A DNA stretch of 64,000 bases from Sinisalibacter lacisalsi (GTDB lineage Bacteria > Pseudomonadota > Alphaproteobacteria > Rhodobacterales > Rhodobacteraceae), in contig NZ_BMGI01000005.1 of NCBI RefSeq assembly GCF_014640115.1, positions 1-64,000 on the forward strand, given 5' to 3'. The position numbers and the translations under genes were made by a program. Every line of letters begins with the position of its first letter. The stretch's first letter is position 1. Under the pieces are notes generated by a model. The model searched no databases. It was not told the origin of the DNA and saw nothing but the letters and a program-made list of their open reading frames with translations. Shown here one piece after another: positions 1 to 9,596 of the stretch.

Positions 1-160
1 AGAACGACGAATGGCAGACCTCAAGCCGCTACATGATGGTCGAAGCCTTCGCCCAGATCGATAAGGAGGAGATCGACCCCATTCTCAGCATAACAACAAA
101 AGCCGCCTGATCATGACCTCAGGCCATCCAGGAATTTACACCATCTTGACGGACGTGACC
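1..160 (+). mobile_element. Right end of an IS256-like insertion sequence (partial)
   Basis: The window opens inside an insertion sequence. The transposase gene stops at 110. It is followed by about 50 non-coding bases ending in TTACACCATCTTGACGGACG around 136-155, which resembles a terminal inverted repeat of IS256-type elements. I place the outer end near 160, but the left end lies outside the window, so neither the matching repeat nor a target duplication can be checked. The element sits just upstream of a frameshifted sugar-transfer gene and the capsule genes, as is common for surface polysaccharide loci. Confidence 0.5.
3..110 (+). CDS. IS256/mutator-family transposase, C-terminal fragment
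   Basis: This is the 3' end of a gene that enters from outside the window. Translation from base 3 gives NDEWQTSSRYMMVEAFAQID, then a short tail ending in TTKAA and a TGA at 108-110. A DEW motif, an RYM motif and a short charged tail are typical of the C-terminus of mutator-type DDE transposases, which move IS256-family elements. Only 35 residues are visible, so the family call rests on this tail alone. The catalytic DDE residues are outside the window and integrity cannot be judged. Confidence 0.6.
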   Translation, partial: NDEWQTSSRYMMVEAFAQIDKEEIDPILSITTKAA

Positions 161-371
161 TTTGGCACTCTGGGCGGAAGTCGGAGTTAGCTGGAGTAAG
201 CATTGATGTCGGATGGCCAAATCGGTTGAATCGTTTACGAATCCATAGTTGCAATGCAGTGTATGCTCTGGCGGGACAAAATTTGTCTCGCCCAAAATTG
301 GTCATTCTTTGCAGTTAACTGCTTCATATCGGCAACATATTTTGTGATTTTAACAGCAATAAGAGGCTCGC

Positions 372-1546
372 ATGACTATCCAAGCCCCCATGACAGCGAA
401 AGAAAGAGACCAGGCAGCTTTCGCGCAGGTAGACGATGGTAAGCTAAGCGACATGTTGGCCTATGCTGCAAAAAAACAGGCCGCTCGGCGTTCAAGCTGG
501 GGATGGAATTTTCCCGGATGTCGCGTAGCGAAGCCAAAATTAATATATCTGAATACATTAGGTGGGGTCTTTTTTACGAAGAGCGCTACACCGAAGAGCA
601 GCGCGCGCAATTCATCTCGAACTCGCTTCACTGGCCTATCGCCAATGCCTGCAACAACCACGGCTGGAGAAGCGCCGCAGAGGACAAAATTCTTGCAGGA
701 ACAATCCTGAATGCTGGTGGCGCATCCGCACCCGAAACCGTAGCTGTGATCGACACCTCTGCGCGTCTCTATCCTGGAGTGCAAAAAATCTCGGCGCCCG
801 AAGATTTGCGCGATTTGATCCTCAGCCTTGGCAACATGAAGCTCTTTGGCAAAATTGTTGACGGCATGGTCAGCCTTGGCGCCTTCAGCGTCAAAGATGC
901 CGATCAAACACATATCTCATGCGTTGGGCAGGCACCGATGACCTATGCCGATTTCATGACCTCTTTCTTGGGTGGCAACGCCTACCTGCTTCAAGGGAGA
1001 CTTGAAAACCACGAAGACATCGCGCCGTTTTGTTCGGCGTTAGCCACCATTCGCATGGTCAATCTGGTGCAAACCGACCGTGTCGATTGCCCGCTCGCAG
1101 TCATCTCCATGCCGCAGGGAGACCAAATCGCGGATACGCTCTGGCGCAAGGGAAACATTGCTTGCGAGGTAGACGCCGAAACTGGCGAGATCAAAACCGT
1201 AGTGACCCGCAACGGTCCTGAAATAGTTTTTCTTGAAGACCACCCTACGCTTGCGGGCTGGATGGGGAAGAGACTGCCCCATTGGGATGCACTACGCGAT
1301 ATGAATGAACGCGCGGCACGACTCTTTGCGCCGATCCGCTATCAATCGACTGACATCGCAATCACAAAGGGCGGCCCAGTGATCGTCGAGATTAACTATG
1401 GTGGCGGCTTTGGTTTGCCACAAAATGCCGCTGGCCGCGGACTTCTCACTCCGCAGGTGCGCAGCTTTTTTGAAGAATGCGGCGTCCAGTTCGGAACCAA
1501 GTCCAGAGCCGGAAAGTCCAGATTCCGGCTATTTGACAAAGGGTGA
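372..1546 (+). CDS. Sugar-transfer-associated ATP-grasp protein, interrupted by a -1 frameshift
   Basis: The body of this gene, in the frame ending at 1546, reads as an ATP-grasp protein of the sugar-transfer-associated type (PF14397-like). It has a DKIL lysine region, YLLQGRL, a long middle domain, a GNIACEVDAETG strand-turn, and a C-terminal metal/ATP segment, GGPVIVEINYGGGFGLPQ. These proteins are usually found in surface polysaccharide loci and are thought to ligate or transfer small groups. In that frame the first ATG is at 503 and has no clear ribosome binding site. A well-placed AAGAGG (361-366) precedes an ATG at 372 in another frame, giving MTIQAPMTAKERDQ and about 30 more residues. 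Joining the frames at the A7 run (470-476) yields a continuous, family-like N-terminus (AAKKTGRSAFKLGMEFSRMS). The gene is therefore either frameshifted by loss of one A, or decoded by slippage. Confidence 0.65.
470..476 (+). other. A7 tract at the frameshift point
   Basis: Seven consecutive A residues lie in the codons GCA AAA AAA CAG. Re-reading one base here (-1), or adding one A, moves the reading frame from the ATG at 372 into the long frame ending at 1546. A AAA AAA is also a slippery heptamer, so ribosomal or polymerase slippage is possible. A simple one-base deletion or a sequencing error in a homopolymer is at least as likely. Confidence 0.55.
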
Positions 1547-2001
1547 GCTAGATTTTTTGAAGCGCTGGTGATTTTCCGACGTTGAGAATATTTGAGAACA
1601 TTATCGTCCGTCCGCAAAAAAGAAATGGTGAATTGCCGCATAGTTTCTTTGTCCCGCTAACCGACGACATCACCAACAAAATTCTGCAAGATGCACGAGT
1701 GGCAAAAATGCGAAAGCTGCACCGCAGCATGGCGTGACCCGGTGAAGATATCCTGTAGGTCGCCCACGGTCTCGTCGACTTGCTACAAGTAAAATACGAT
1801 GTTCGCAAACGTGGTAGGTCTGGGCCTCACAGCCGTCATCTGCCCGTTTCCTTCAAGGATGCGGGACCTGTGTCCGAAACCCTGCTTTCATCGGGCATCT
1901 TCTGTCAGGTGGCGACCACTTGATCGCGGTCCGCGAAACGCGGCTTTCGGCTTTCCCCGCGAAACCAACCGGAAAACCAACTCCCGTTTTCTGGATCGCG
2001 C
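1547..2001. other. Intergenic region with no convincing gene
   Basis: These 455 bases lie between the ATP-grasp gene and the stop of kpsC. An open stretch at 1561-1737 on the plus strand reads ...FENIIVRPQKRNGELPHSFF and then ...MRKLHRSMA before TGA. It could be a remnant of a C-terminus, but it has no ATG start and I do not recognise it. The part near 1920-2000 contains small palindromes (CCGCG-AAA-CGCGG at 1930-1942) that might help end kpsC transcription. The first half is clearly AT-richer than the rest of the window. Confidence 0.4.
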
Positions 2002-4038
2002 TCAGCGCCAGAGCCAGGCCTGGCCCGCGAACGCGCCTTGCGCCTTGGAAAGCAGCCTGTGCGCGGGGCCGGTGGGGGCGGCGACGCCGGCCGCAAGCCT
2101 GTCGGCCACCACTTCCGCCGGGCACGGCGCGCCGGTGACCGGATCGCGGTAGCGCGGGTAGTCGATCAGCACGGCATGGGCCAGCGCGATGATGTCGGGC
2201 CGGGCGGCGCGGCGGGCGGGCACCGGACCGAGATCGCGGGTGAGGCCCCACCCGGCATAGAACGGCGCGCCGAGGCAGGTGACGGGCTTGCCGCGCAGGA
2301 GCGCCTCGAAGCCCATCAGCGAAGTCATCGTCCAGACCTCGTCGCAGGCCTCGATCAGCGCCACCGGGTCGGCCTCCTCGGCCACCACGTCGGCCAGCGC
2401 CCGGGCCTCCTCGGGCGGCACCGGTCCCTTGCGCAGCCCGGCCTCCACATCGGGGTGGGGCTTGTAGACGATCACCGCTTCTGGGTGCGCCGCCCGGGCC
2501 GCCTTCAGCAGCGCGAGGTTGGTCGCCACCTCGCCCGCGCCGAGGCGGATCGAGGCGTCGTCTTCCACCTGACCGGGCACGAGGATGCGGTGGCCGTCGG
2601 GGAGCGCGGGCGCGGGGCGGTCGAGGTTGTATTTCGTCAGCCGCGCCCGGGCGAGCCCCGCCACCAGGCGTTCGGCACGCAGCCGCGCGGCCTCGGGCAG
2701 CGTGACCGAGGCCGCGATCAGGCGTTCAAGGCGGCTTTCGCGGGTCGGATCGTAGTAGATGCCGAGATCGTCGGTGACGAGCGAGAGCGGCGGCACCAGC
2801 TCCGCCCCCAGACCGCGCGAACGCAGGAACCCGTCTTCCACGCGCAGCACGCGCAGGCCCTCGGTATCGCCCAGGGTATCTTCCTTGCCGGCCCAGACCA
2901 TGAGGCTGCGCCCGGTCGCCCGCGCCTTTGCCACGGCGGCGGGCCCGTCGCGGAAGATCAGCCGCGTCTCGCGGCCGAAAAACCCCGCCAGCGCGCCGCG
3001 CTTCCACAGCCGCATGCCGGCGGCGACGTACCCCGCTCGGACTTCACGCTGGGCGCGCGCGCTGGCCTCCAGCGCGGTGATCACCTGTTCGACGCCGCAG
3101 AGTGCATCGTGGTGGGGATCATACCAGGTCGGGTAGAGCAGCATGGCCCCGGCGAAAATCTGGGTGCGGGTAAGCTTGCGGGTGCGCCGGTCCACCGGGG
3201 CCTCGTCGCGGGTCAGCCCCCAGCCGGCATACCACGGCTGGCCGAACACCCTGGGGCGATGACCGGCGAGGATCGCCTCGAAGCCCATGCCGGAACTCAC
3301 GGTATAGACCGCAACCGCCCCTTCCATCAGCGCCCAGGGATCGACCGGGCTGGTGACGAGCGTCACCCCCTCGCCCGCGTCCCCGGGGCCGAAATGGCCG
3401 GCACGGTGGCCGGCGGCGGTTTCGGGGTGGGTCTTGATCACGATTCTCATGCCCGGCTCGTCGATCCGGGCGGCGGCGAGCATCTCGCGGAATGTGCCCG
3501 GCCCCGCCCCGGCCCTGGCGATCGAGGCGTCGCCCCGGGTCTGGTCGATCACCAGCACGTAAGGCGGCGGCGGCAGAGCCGCGTCCGGATCGAAGGCGCT
3601 GTATTTCGACACCCGCGCCCGCACCATCAGCTCGGCCGCGTGGCGCGCGCGCGCCAGCAGCGCACCGTCGTCGAACGGGTGGGTGGCGAGCAGGTGTTCG
3701 AGGTCGGAGGGCGCGGAACTGTCGAAATGCGCGCCGCGCGTGTCGATCACGAGGCCCATGGGCGGCTCGCCCGCGCGCCCGGGCCGGAGCGAGCGCAGGA
3801 AGGCATCCTCGACGCGGATCAGCCGGGCGCCGGTTTTCGCCGCGACCCGCTCGCCACGCCACGCGGTGGGCGCATGGCCCCAGACGCCGACGTTGTCGTT
3901 CGGTCCGGGCCAGCCGAGCCGCACCTCCCACCCCGCCAGCGCGAGGATACGGCGCAGCCGGGGCTGGGTGAGAAAGCCGCCGTTGTAGACGAAAAGCCGC
4001 CGGGAGCGACGCGCCCCGGCGGCTTCGGTGTCGGTCAT
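2002..4038 (-). CDS. kpsC: Capsule polysaccharide beta-Kdo transferase KpsC
   Basis: KpsC adds 3-deoxy-D-manno-octulosonate residues to the lysophosphatidylglycerol anchor that begins group 2-type capsules, working with KpsS at the inner membrane. The protein (678 residues from the chosen start) shows the internal duplication of this family: RVEDAFLRSLRPG followed by LVIDTRGAHFD in the N-terminal half, and RVEDGFLRSRGLG followed by LVTDDLGIYYD in the C-terminal half. Each half continues to a YAGWGLTRD motif. Length matches the family. Starts at 4038 (MTDTEAAG) or 4047 (MARMTD) are both possible. Neither has a clear ribosome binding site, and the upstream export gene ends at 4055, so translation may be coupled. 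Confidence 0.9.
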   Translation of the reverse strand: MTDTEAAGARRSRRLFVYNGGFLTQPRLRRILALAGWEVRLGWPGPNDNVGVWGHAPTAWRGERVAAKTGARLIRVEDAFLRSLRPGRAGEPPMGLVIDTRGAHFDSSAPSDLEHLLATHPFDDGALLARARHAAELMVRARVSKYSAFDPDAALPPPPYVLVIDQTRGDASIARAGAGPGTFREMLAAARIDEPGMRIVIKTHPETAAGHRAGHFGPGDAGEGVTLVTSPVDPWALMEGAVAVYTVSSGMGFEAILAGHRPRVFGQPWYAGWGLTRDEAPVDRRTRKLTRTQIFAGAMLLYPTWYDPHHDALCGVEQVITALEASARAQREVRAGYVAAGMRLWKRGALAGFFGRETRLIFRDGPAAVAKARATGRSLMVWAGKEDTLGDTEGLRVLRVEDGFLRSRGLGAELVPPLSLVTDDLGIYYDPTRESRLERLIAASVTLPEAARLRAERLVAGLARARLTKYNLDRPAPALPDGHRILVPGQVEDDASIRLGAGEVATNLALLKAARAAHPEAVIVYKPHPDVEAGLRKGPVPPEEARALADVVAEEADPVALIEACDEVWTMTSLMGFEALLRGKPVTCLGAPFYAGWGLTRDLGPVPARRAARPDIIALAHAVLIDYPRYRDPVTGAPCPAEVVADRLAAGVAAPTGPAHRLLSKAQGAFAGQAWLWR

Positions 4039-4054
4039 ACGCGCCATGCCGGGG

Positions 4055-5200
4055 CTAGAACAGCCCCGCGGTGGCGGCGGTGGTGGCCAGCGAATCCGCC
4101 GCACCCACGGTGGAGGTGAGCGCCGAGAGCACCTTCGTCCACTGCACGTAGGGCGCCTCGGTGACATAGACGGTATCGCCGTCGCGGATCACGAAATCGC
4201 GCGCCATGAACATGCCGTTGGGCTCGGTGAGGTCGAGCACGTAGATCAACCGCTGCGCGCCGATCAGGTCGGTGCGGCCGAGCACGGCATTGGCGATATC
4301 GGCCGGCTCGTTGCGGAACACGAACACGCCGGTGGGATCGGCCAGCGCCGGGTTGAGCCCGCCGACCTGGGCGATGGCTTCGATCGCCGAGAGCGTCTGG
4401 GTCTGGAATTTCACCCGGGTCTGGGTGCCGGTAGCGCCGAGCGCGGTGAAGGCGCGGGTGTCTTCCTCGACGAGAATGCGGTCGCCGTTGCGCAGGGCGA
4501 TATCAAGTTCGGGATACTCGAACAGGTCCTGGTACCAGACCTGGCCCCTCTTCTCGCCGCGAATGATCTTGACCACGGCCACCTCGGCGGGCACCGCCAC
4601 GCCGCCCGCGCGCGCCAGCATCGCGCCCAGCGTGCGGGTTGGCCGTTCGATCGGGTAGACCCCCTGCCCGCCCACCGCGCCGGTGAGCGAAACCGTCGCC
4701 CCGTCGCCCGCGAGGCGGCGCACGGCCACCTGCGGATCGGGGGTCTGATCGGCGAGCTTTTCGGTGATGATCCGGCGGATCGCCTCGGGCGTGTTGCCCG
4801 CGGCCTTGATGCGCCCGGCATAGGGGATGAAAATGAAGCCCGAGCCGTCGACCTGCACTTCCTCGAGCGAGGCCGGCGCGCCGGCCGTCGTCAGGATGCC
4901 TTCCTCGACGTTCTCCCAGATCGACACGCCGAGCACGTCGCCCGGGCGGATCGTGTCGGACCCGACAACACCGGCGCTGGTGAAGTCGGAGGTGAAGCCA
5001 AGGGCGGGCACCACCGCCGTGGCGCGGGTGACGTTATCGCTCACCGCCACCACGAAAGCGTCGCCCTCTTTCTGGACGGAGCCTGCGTAGATCTCGGACT
5101 TGTTGGGGCCGGACCGGGGAAGCGCGTCGCAGGCGGCAAGGCCCACCACGCATACCAATAGGGCGGCTCTGCGCGCCCATGCGTTGCCCATAATTATCAC
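4055..5200 (-). CDS. Outer-membrane polysaccharide export lipoprotein (Wza/KpsD type)
   Basis: This is the outer-membrane exit component for capsular polysaccharide. The N-terminus is a lipoprotein signal (RRAALLVCVVGLAAC), with the lipidated cysteine about 24 residues in. A polysaccharide-export (PES) domain follows (PGDVLGVSIWENV), then SLBB-type repeats (VSLTGAVGGQGVYPIE; ATGTQTRVKFQTQTLSAIEA). I chose a GTG start at 5200 because AAGGAG at 5209-5214 is eight bases upstream. The in-frame ATG at 5191 would leave a 17-base gap. The gene lies between kpsS and kpsC in the same direction. The inner-membrane export genes kpsM, kpsT and kpsE are not in this window. Confidence 0.85.
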   Translation of the reverse strand: MIIMGNAWARRAALLVCVVGLAACDALPRSGPNKSEIYAGSVQKEGDAFVVAVSDNVTRATAVVPALGFTSDFTSAGVVGSDTIRPGDVLGVSIWENVEEGILTTAGAPASLEEVQVDGSGFIFIPYAGRIKAAGNTPEAIRRIITEKLADQTPDPQVAVRRLAGDGATVSLTGAVGGQGVYPIERPTRTLGAMLARAGGVAVPAEVAVVKIIRGEKRGQVWYQDLFEYPELDIALRNGDRILVEEDTRAFTALGATGTQTRVKFQTQTLSAIEAIAQVGGLNPALADPTGVFVFRNEPADIANAVLGRTDLIGAQRLIYVLDLTEPNGMFMARDFVIRDGDTVYVTEAPYVQWTKVLSALTSTVGAADSLATTAATAGLF

Positions 5201-5292
5201 TGCTCGGGCTCCTTTGTGGAGTTCTGCCGTTAATTTTTCTTCGCAACCTACCGACACATCGACAAAAAATCCACCCTTTCGATAGCCGTGCG

Positions 5293-6585
5293 CTATTTCA
5301 CCGCGAACAACTGTTGCCGTGGTGCCGCTGTGCCACGGGCAAAGGCGTCGTAGGGGTCGTCGGCGATCAGCATCATGTCGACCACCTGGCGCAGGAGCTG
5401 GCGGCGGCCACGGGCGGAATAGAAGCCGCCGGGCACCTGGCTGGTTTCGAGCAGGTAGTGGCGATAATCGCGGTAGGCGCGGTTGTCGGGCCGGGTGGGA
5501 TGGGCGAAGAACTCCGCCACCGGCTGCACCGAGACGAATTCGGGCTTGGCGAAGACCGCGTCGCCGAAGGCGCGAAGCGGCAGGCCGCGCCAGAGCACCT
5601 GCTGGGCGGCGGTGGAATTGACCGTCACGGCGCTGCGGGCATGGTCGAGCAGGGCCGCGAGCTTGCCGCCGCGCACGTAATGCACCCGGTCGGCCACACC
5701 CTGCGCCCGTGCGAGGCGGCGGATCTCGGTGCGCAGCGGCACCCGCCCGTCTTCCAGCGGGTGGGCCTTGAACACGAGGTGATGATGGCGCGCCGCGCCT
5801 TCCGCGAAACCGCGGATCACCACGTCGAGAAACTCGGTCATGGTGGAAAACGGCGAATGCATCCGGAAGCTCGAGTCGTGTTCGAGTTGCAGGAGCGCGA
5901 GGTGATAGGGAAAGCCGCCGTGCTTGATGCGCAGCGTGGCGATGCTGCGCTCCAGCGCGAGGAACGGCATCAGGAGGAGCCGGCGCAGGTAGAGCCTGAA
6001 TTCCTTGGTCACGGGCACCGAACGGTGCGGGCGGAAGCCGCGGTAACGCCGGTTCCAGAACATCACGAAGAAGTGGTAGAGCGCGCCGTAGAACACGTGG
6101 TGGCGCATGTCGCCCCAATGCGCCGGGGCCTCGGGAATATCGCGCTCGGCATCGGCGAGCACTTTCTGCATCGCGCCAACCTCCATCTGCATCAGCCGCG
6201 AATGGCCGTTCGAGCCGCCGCGCTCGTAGGTGACCCAGTAGGGCCGCAGGTAGCCCTCTTCGAACACGTGGATGCCAAGCCCCGCCGCACGTGCAATCTT
6301 CACCGCCTCGGCGTGGATCAGGCGGGTATCGCCGTAAAGCACCAGATCGGTGACGCCCTTCTCGGCGATCAGCGCCTGGAAGCGTGCGGGCCAGAGCGCC
6401 GGATCGTCGGTGAAGGCGATGAAGTTGGCTTGGCCGGGCCAGAACACGGCGTCACCCTGGTTGAAGCCCACGCGCCATACCTCGGCGCCGGCGGCACGCA
6501 GCATCCGGCCGAGCCGCCAGAAGAACGGCCCGTGCGGCCCCTGCAGGAACAGGAAGACCCGATCTGTGCCGTCGATACCCGCCAT
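5293..6585 (-). CDS. kpsS: Capsule polysaccharide Kdo transferase KpsS
   Basis: KpsS places the first Kdo on the phosphatidylglycerol acceptor of the capsule anchor. The protein (430 residues) begins MAGIDGTDRVFLFLQGPHGP, close to the family N-terminus, with FFWRLGRMLRAAGAEVWRVGFNQGD next and EEGYLRPYWVTYERGGSNG, a hallmark, around residues 125-145. The C-terminal part carries FKAHPLEDG and TVNSTAAQQVLWRGLP, typical of the Kdo-transferase fold. The ATG at 6585 is preceded by GGGAGAGGGAGG, a strong, extended ribosome binding site. It is the first of three capsule genes read toward lower coordinates and diverges from ribE. Confidence 0.88.
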   Translation of the reverse strand: MAGIDGTDRVFLFLQGPHGPFFWRLGRMLRAAGAEVWRVGFNQGDAVFWPGQANFIAFTDDPALWPARFQALIAEKGVTDLVLYGDTRLIHAEAVKIARAAGLGIHVFEEGYLRPYWVTYERGGSNGHSRLMQMEVGAMQKVLADAERDIPEAPAHWGDMRHHVFYGALYHFFVMFWNRRYRGFRPHRSVPVTKEFRLYLRRLLLMPFLALERSIATLRIKHGGFPYHLALLQLEHDSSFRMHSPFSTMTEFLDVVIRGFAEGAARHHHLVFKAHPLEDGRVPLRTEIRRLARAQGVADRVHYVRGGKLAALLDHARSAVTVNSTAAQQVLWRGLPLRAFGDAVFAKPEFVSVQPVAEFFAHPTRPDNRAYRDYRHYLLETSQVPGGFYSARGRRQLLRQVVDMMLIADDPYDAFARGTAAPRQQLFAVK

Positions 6586-6746
6586 GCGCCTCCCTCTCCC
6601 GGGTTTTCTGCGAGACTTGCCATGTGTTCCTTGCCATATCGACAGGGCATGATTGTGGCAACTTTCGATAGTGCGCGTGGCAATGCCGCCCCGGCTTGGC
6701 AAGACCGCCGCGAACGCCTAGGAAAGTGGCAAAAGGAGGCCAGCCC

Positions 6747-7337
6747 ATGTTCACAGGCATCATCACCGACCTCGGCCGGGTGGGCGCCATCGCCCAGTCC
6801 GGTGACATGCGCGCCCGGATCGAAACCGGCTACGACACCTCGACGATCGACATCGGCGCGTCGATCGCCTCCGATGGCGTCTGCCTCACCGTCGTCGATC
6901 TCGGCCCCGGCTGGTATGACGTCGACATTTCGGCCGAAACGCTCTCCAAGACCAACCTCGGCGACTGGACGGTGGGCCACCGGATCAACCTCGAACGCGC
7001 GCTCAAGGTGGGCGACGAACTGGGCGGGCACATCGTCTCGGGCCATGTAGACGGGGTGGCGGAGGTGCTCTCGGTCGAGGAGGAGGGCGACAGCACGCGG
7101 GTAACCCTGCGCGCGCCCGCCGCGCTCGCCCGCTTCATCGCCCCGAAGGGCTCGGTGGCGCTGAACGGCACATCGCTGACGGTCAATGCGGTGGACGGGC
7201 CGGATTTCGGCGTGAACCTGATCTCCCACACCAAGGCGGTGACGAACTGGGGCGCGGTGCGCCCCGGTGACCGCGTCAACCTGGAGATCGACACGCTGGC
7301 GCGCTACGTGGCGCGGCTGGCCGAAGCCACCGGCTGA
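6747..7337 (+). CDS. ribE: Riboflavin synthase, alpha subunit
   Basis: Converts two molecules of 6,7-dimethyl-8-ribityllumazine to riboflavin plus the pyrimidine substrate. The protein has 196 residues and starts with the family signature MFTGIITDLGRVG. It contains two lumazine-binding barrels, the second beginning near GGHIVSGHVDGVAEV (about residue 92) with a conserved GTSLTVN near residue 157. The start at 6747 is decided by AAAAGGAGG at 6731-6739; an in-frame ATG at 6696 gives an unrelated 17-residue extension. It stands alone here: ribD, ribBA and ribH are not adjacent. Confidence 0.93.
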   Translation: MFTGIITDLGRVGAIAQSGDMRARIETGYDTSTIDIGASIASDGVCLTVVDLGPGWYDVDISAETLSKTNLGDWTVGHRINLERALKVGDELGGHIVSGHVDGVAEVLSVEEEGDSTRVTLRAPAALARFIAPKGSVALNGTSLTVNAVDGPDFGVNLISHTKAVTNWGAVRPGDRVNLEIDTLARYVARLAEATG

Positions 7338-7344
7338 GGCCCCT

Positions 7345-7367
7345 GCCCCCGCCGCGCAGGCGGGGCT
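7345..7367. terminator. GC hairpin between convergent ribE and glcB
   Basis: CCCCGCC (7347-7353) pairs with GGCGGGG (7359-7365) around a five-base loop, in the 37-base gap between two converging genes. No long T run follows on either side, so its strength as a terminator is uncertain. Confidence 0.4.
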
Positions 7368-7374
7368 TGCCCTT

Positions 7375-9504
7375 CTAGCCCTCTGCCTTGCGTTCCAGCC
7401 TGCGGGCGTGCAGCACCGGCTCGGTGTAGCCCGAGGGCTGCACCCGGCCCCGGAACACCAGATCGCAGGCGGCCTGGAAGGCCACGCCCTGGAATCCCGG
7501 CGCCATCGGCTGGTAGAACAGGTCATCGGCGTTCTGCCGATCCACCACCTCGGCCATCTTGCGCAGGGCGGCCATCACCTTCTGCTCGTCGACGACGCCG
7601 TGGTGCAGCCAGTTGGCCAGCGCCTGGGCACTGATCCGGCAGGTGGCGCGGTCTTCCATCAGCCCGACGTCGTGGATGTCGGGCACCTTGGAACAGCCGA
7701 TCCCGGCGTCGATCCAGCGCACGACGTAGCCGAGAATGCCTTGCGCGTTGTTCTCGATCTCGGCCTGGATCTCGTCGTCCGACCAGTTGGTGCCGCCCGC
7801 GAGCGGGATGGTGAGCAGTTCGTCGAGCGTGGCGCGCGGGCCTTGTGCGGCGATCTCGTCCTGCCGGGCCTGGACGCTGACCTTGTGGTAGTGCGTGGCG
7901 TGCAGCGTGGCCGCCGTGGGCGACGGCACCCAGGCGCAGTTCGCGCCCGCTTGCGGGTGGGCGATCTTCTCGCGCAGCATCTCGGCCATCCGGTCGGGCG
8001 CTGCCCACATCCCCTTGCCGATCTGGGCGCGGCCGCGCAGGCCGCAGGCGATCCCGATATCGACGTTGCGATCCTCGTAGGCCTTGATCCACGCCGCGCC
8101 CTTCATGTCGCCCTTGCGCAGCATCGGGCCGGCTTCCATCGAGGTGTGGATCTCGTCGCCGGTGCGGTCGAGAAAACCGGTGTTGATGAAGGCGACGCGG
8201 TGTTTCGCCGCGCGGATGCAGGCCTTGAGGTTGGCGCTGGTGCGCCGCTCCTCGTCCATGATCCCGAGCTTGACGGTGTATCGCTCCAGCCCCAGCACCG
8301 CCTCGACACGCGAAAACAACTCGTCGGCGAAGGCCACTTCCTCCGGCCCGTGCATCTTCGGCTTGACCACGTAGATGCTGCCGGTGGCGGAGTTGCGCCG
8401 CGCGGCAAGGTCGTGCATCGCGGCCAGCGTGGTCATCATCGCGTCCATGATCCCCTCGGGCACCTCGCGGCCCTCGCGGTCGTGGATCGCCGGGGTGGTC
8501 ATCAGGTGGCCGACGTTGCGCACCAGCATCAGCGCCCGGCCCTTCAGCGTGACCGCGCCGCCGCCGGGCGCGTGGAAAGTCATGTCGTCCGCCAGCCGGC
8601 GGGTGAAGGTCTTGCCGCCCTTGCTCACCTCTTCGGTCAGCGTGCCCTGCATCAGCCCGAGCCAGTTGTCGTAGGCCGCCACCTTGTCGGCGGCATCGAC
8701 GCAGGCGACGCTGTCTTCGCAATCCATGATCGCCGAAATCGCCGATTCGAGCTTGATGTCGGACACGCCGGCGCGGTCGTCCTGCCCCACCGGGGTGGAG
8801 GCGTCGATCTCGATGACGATGTGCAGCCCGTTGTTGCGCAGCACCACGGCCTCCGGTGCATCCTCGGTGCCGCGCCAGCCGATGAACTGGCCCGGATCGG
8901 CCAACTCCGGCACCAGCGCGCCGTTTTCCACCCGGTAGCCGGCCACGTCCATGTGGCTGCCGCCCGCGAGCGGCACCGCCTCGTCGAGAAACCGCCGGCC
9001 CCAGGCGATCACCTCGCGGCCGCGTGCCCGGTCGTAGCCGCCGGCCGGTGGCGGGCTGCCCAGCGCGTCGGTGCCATAGAGCGCATCGTAGAGCGAACCC
9101 CAGCGGGCATTGGCGGCATTGAGCGCGTAGCGCGCGTTGGTGATCGGCACCACCAGCTGCGGTCCGGCGATGGTTGCAATCTCGGGGTCGATATGGTCGG
9201 TCTCGATGCTGAAATCCTCGCCCTCGGGCAGGAGATAGCCGATCTCTTCGAGGAAGGCGTGGTAGGCGGCGGCGTCATGCGGCTGGCCGCGCCGGGCGAT
9301 GTGCCAGGCGTCGATCTGCTGCTGCATCGCCTCGCGAACTTCCAGCAGCGCGCGGTTCTTCGGTGCGAGATCGTGGACGATGGCGGAGAAGCCTTTCCAG
9401 AAGTCTTCCGCCTTCACGCCGGTGCGGGGCAGTGCCCGCGCCTCGACGAAAAGCGCCAGTTCCGGCGCGATGCTCAGCCCGAAGTGCTCGACCCTTCGTT
9501 CCAT
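7375..9504 (-). CDS. glcB: Malate synthase G
   Basis: Condenses glyoxylate with acetyl-CoA to malate, the second step of the glyoxylate shunt. The protein has 709 residues, the G-type length (A-type is about 530). Recognisable segments are [47 protein letters not shown] and [19 protein letters not shown], all typical of the TIM-barrel core and C-terminal domain. The ATG at 9504 has GGGAGA six bases upstream; the in-frame ATG further up lacks a binding site. No isocitrate lyase gene is adjacent. It converges on ribE. Confidence 0.94.
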   Translation of the reverse strand: MERRVEHFGLSIAPELALFVEARALPRTGVKAEDFWKGFSAIVHDLAPKNRALLEVREAMQQQIDAWHIARRGQPHDAAAYHAFLEEIGYLLPEGEDFSIETDHIDPEIATIAGPQLVVPITNARYALNAANARWGSLYDALYGTDALGSPPPAGGYDRARGREVIAWGRRFLDEAVPLAGGSHMDVAGYRVENGALVPELADPGQFIGWRGTEDAPEAVVLRNNGLHIVIEIDASTPVGQDDRAGVSDIKLESAISAIMDCEDSVACVDAADKVAAYDNWLGLMQGTLTEEVSKGGKTFTRRLADDMTFHAPGGGAVTLKGRALMLVRNVGHLMTTPAIHDREGREVPEGIMDAMMTTLAAMHDLAARRNSATGSIYVVKPKMHGPEEVAFADELFSRVEAVLGLERYTVKLGIMDEERRTSANLKACIRAAKHRVAFINTGFLDRTGDEIHTSMEAGPMLRKGDMKGAAWIKAYEDRNVDIGIACGLRGRAQIGKGMWAAPDRMAEMLREKIAHPQAGANCAWVPSPTAATLHATHYHKVSVQARQDEIAAQGPRATLDELLTIPLAGGTNWSDDEIQAEIENNAQGILGYVVRWIDAGIGCSKVPDIHDVGLMEDRATCRISAQALANWLHHGVVDEQKVMAALRKMAEVVDRQNADDLFYQPMAPGFQGVAFQAACDLVFRGRVQPSGYTEPVLHARRLERKAEG

Positions 9505-9596
9505 GCGCGTCTCCCTCGTATGCAATTGTGTGCCGTTCGCTTCCGCCACGGATAGGAAAAAAGTTTCCTATAGGCAACACGCGAAAGCCGGCGCGG

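Noticed and set aside
2038-4119. A 693-codon plus-strand frame over kpsC.
   Set aside because: It is a GC-driven antisense frame of kpsC. The minus-strand protein has clear family motifs; the plus-strand reading has none.
7267-9555. A 762-codon plus-strand frame over glcB.
   Set aside because: The minus-strand frame is malate synthase G over its full length. The plus frame has no recognisable domain and starts inside ribE.
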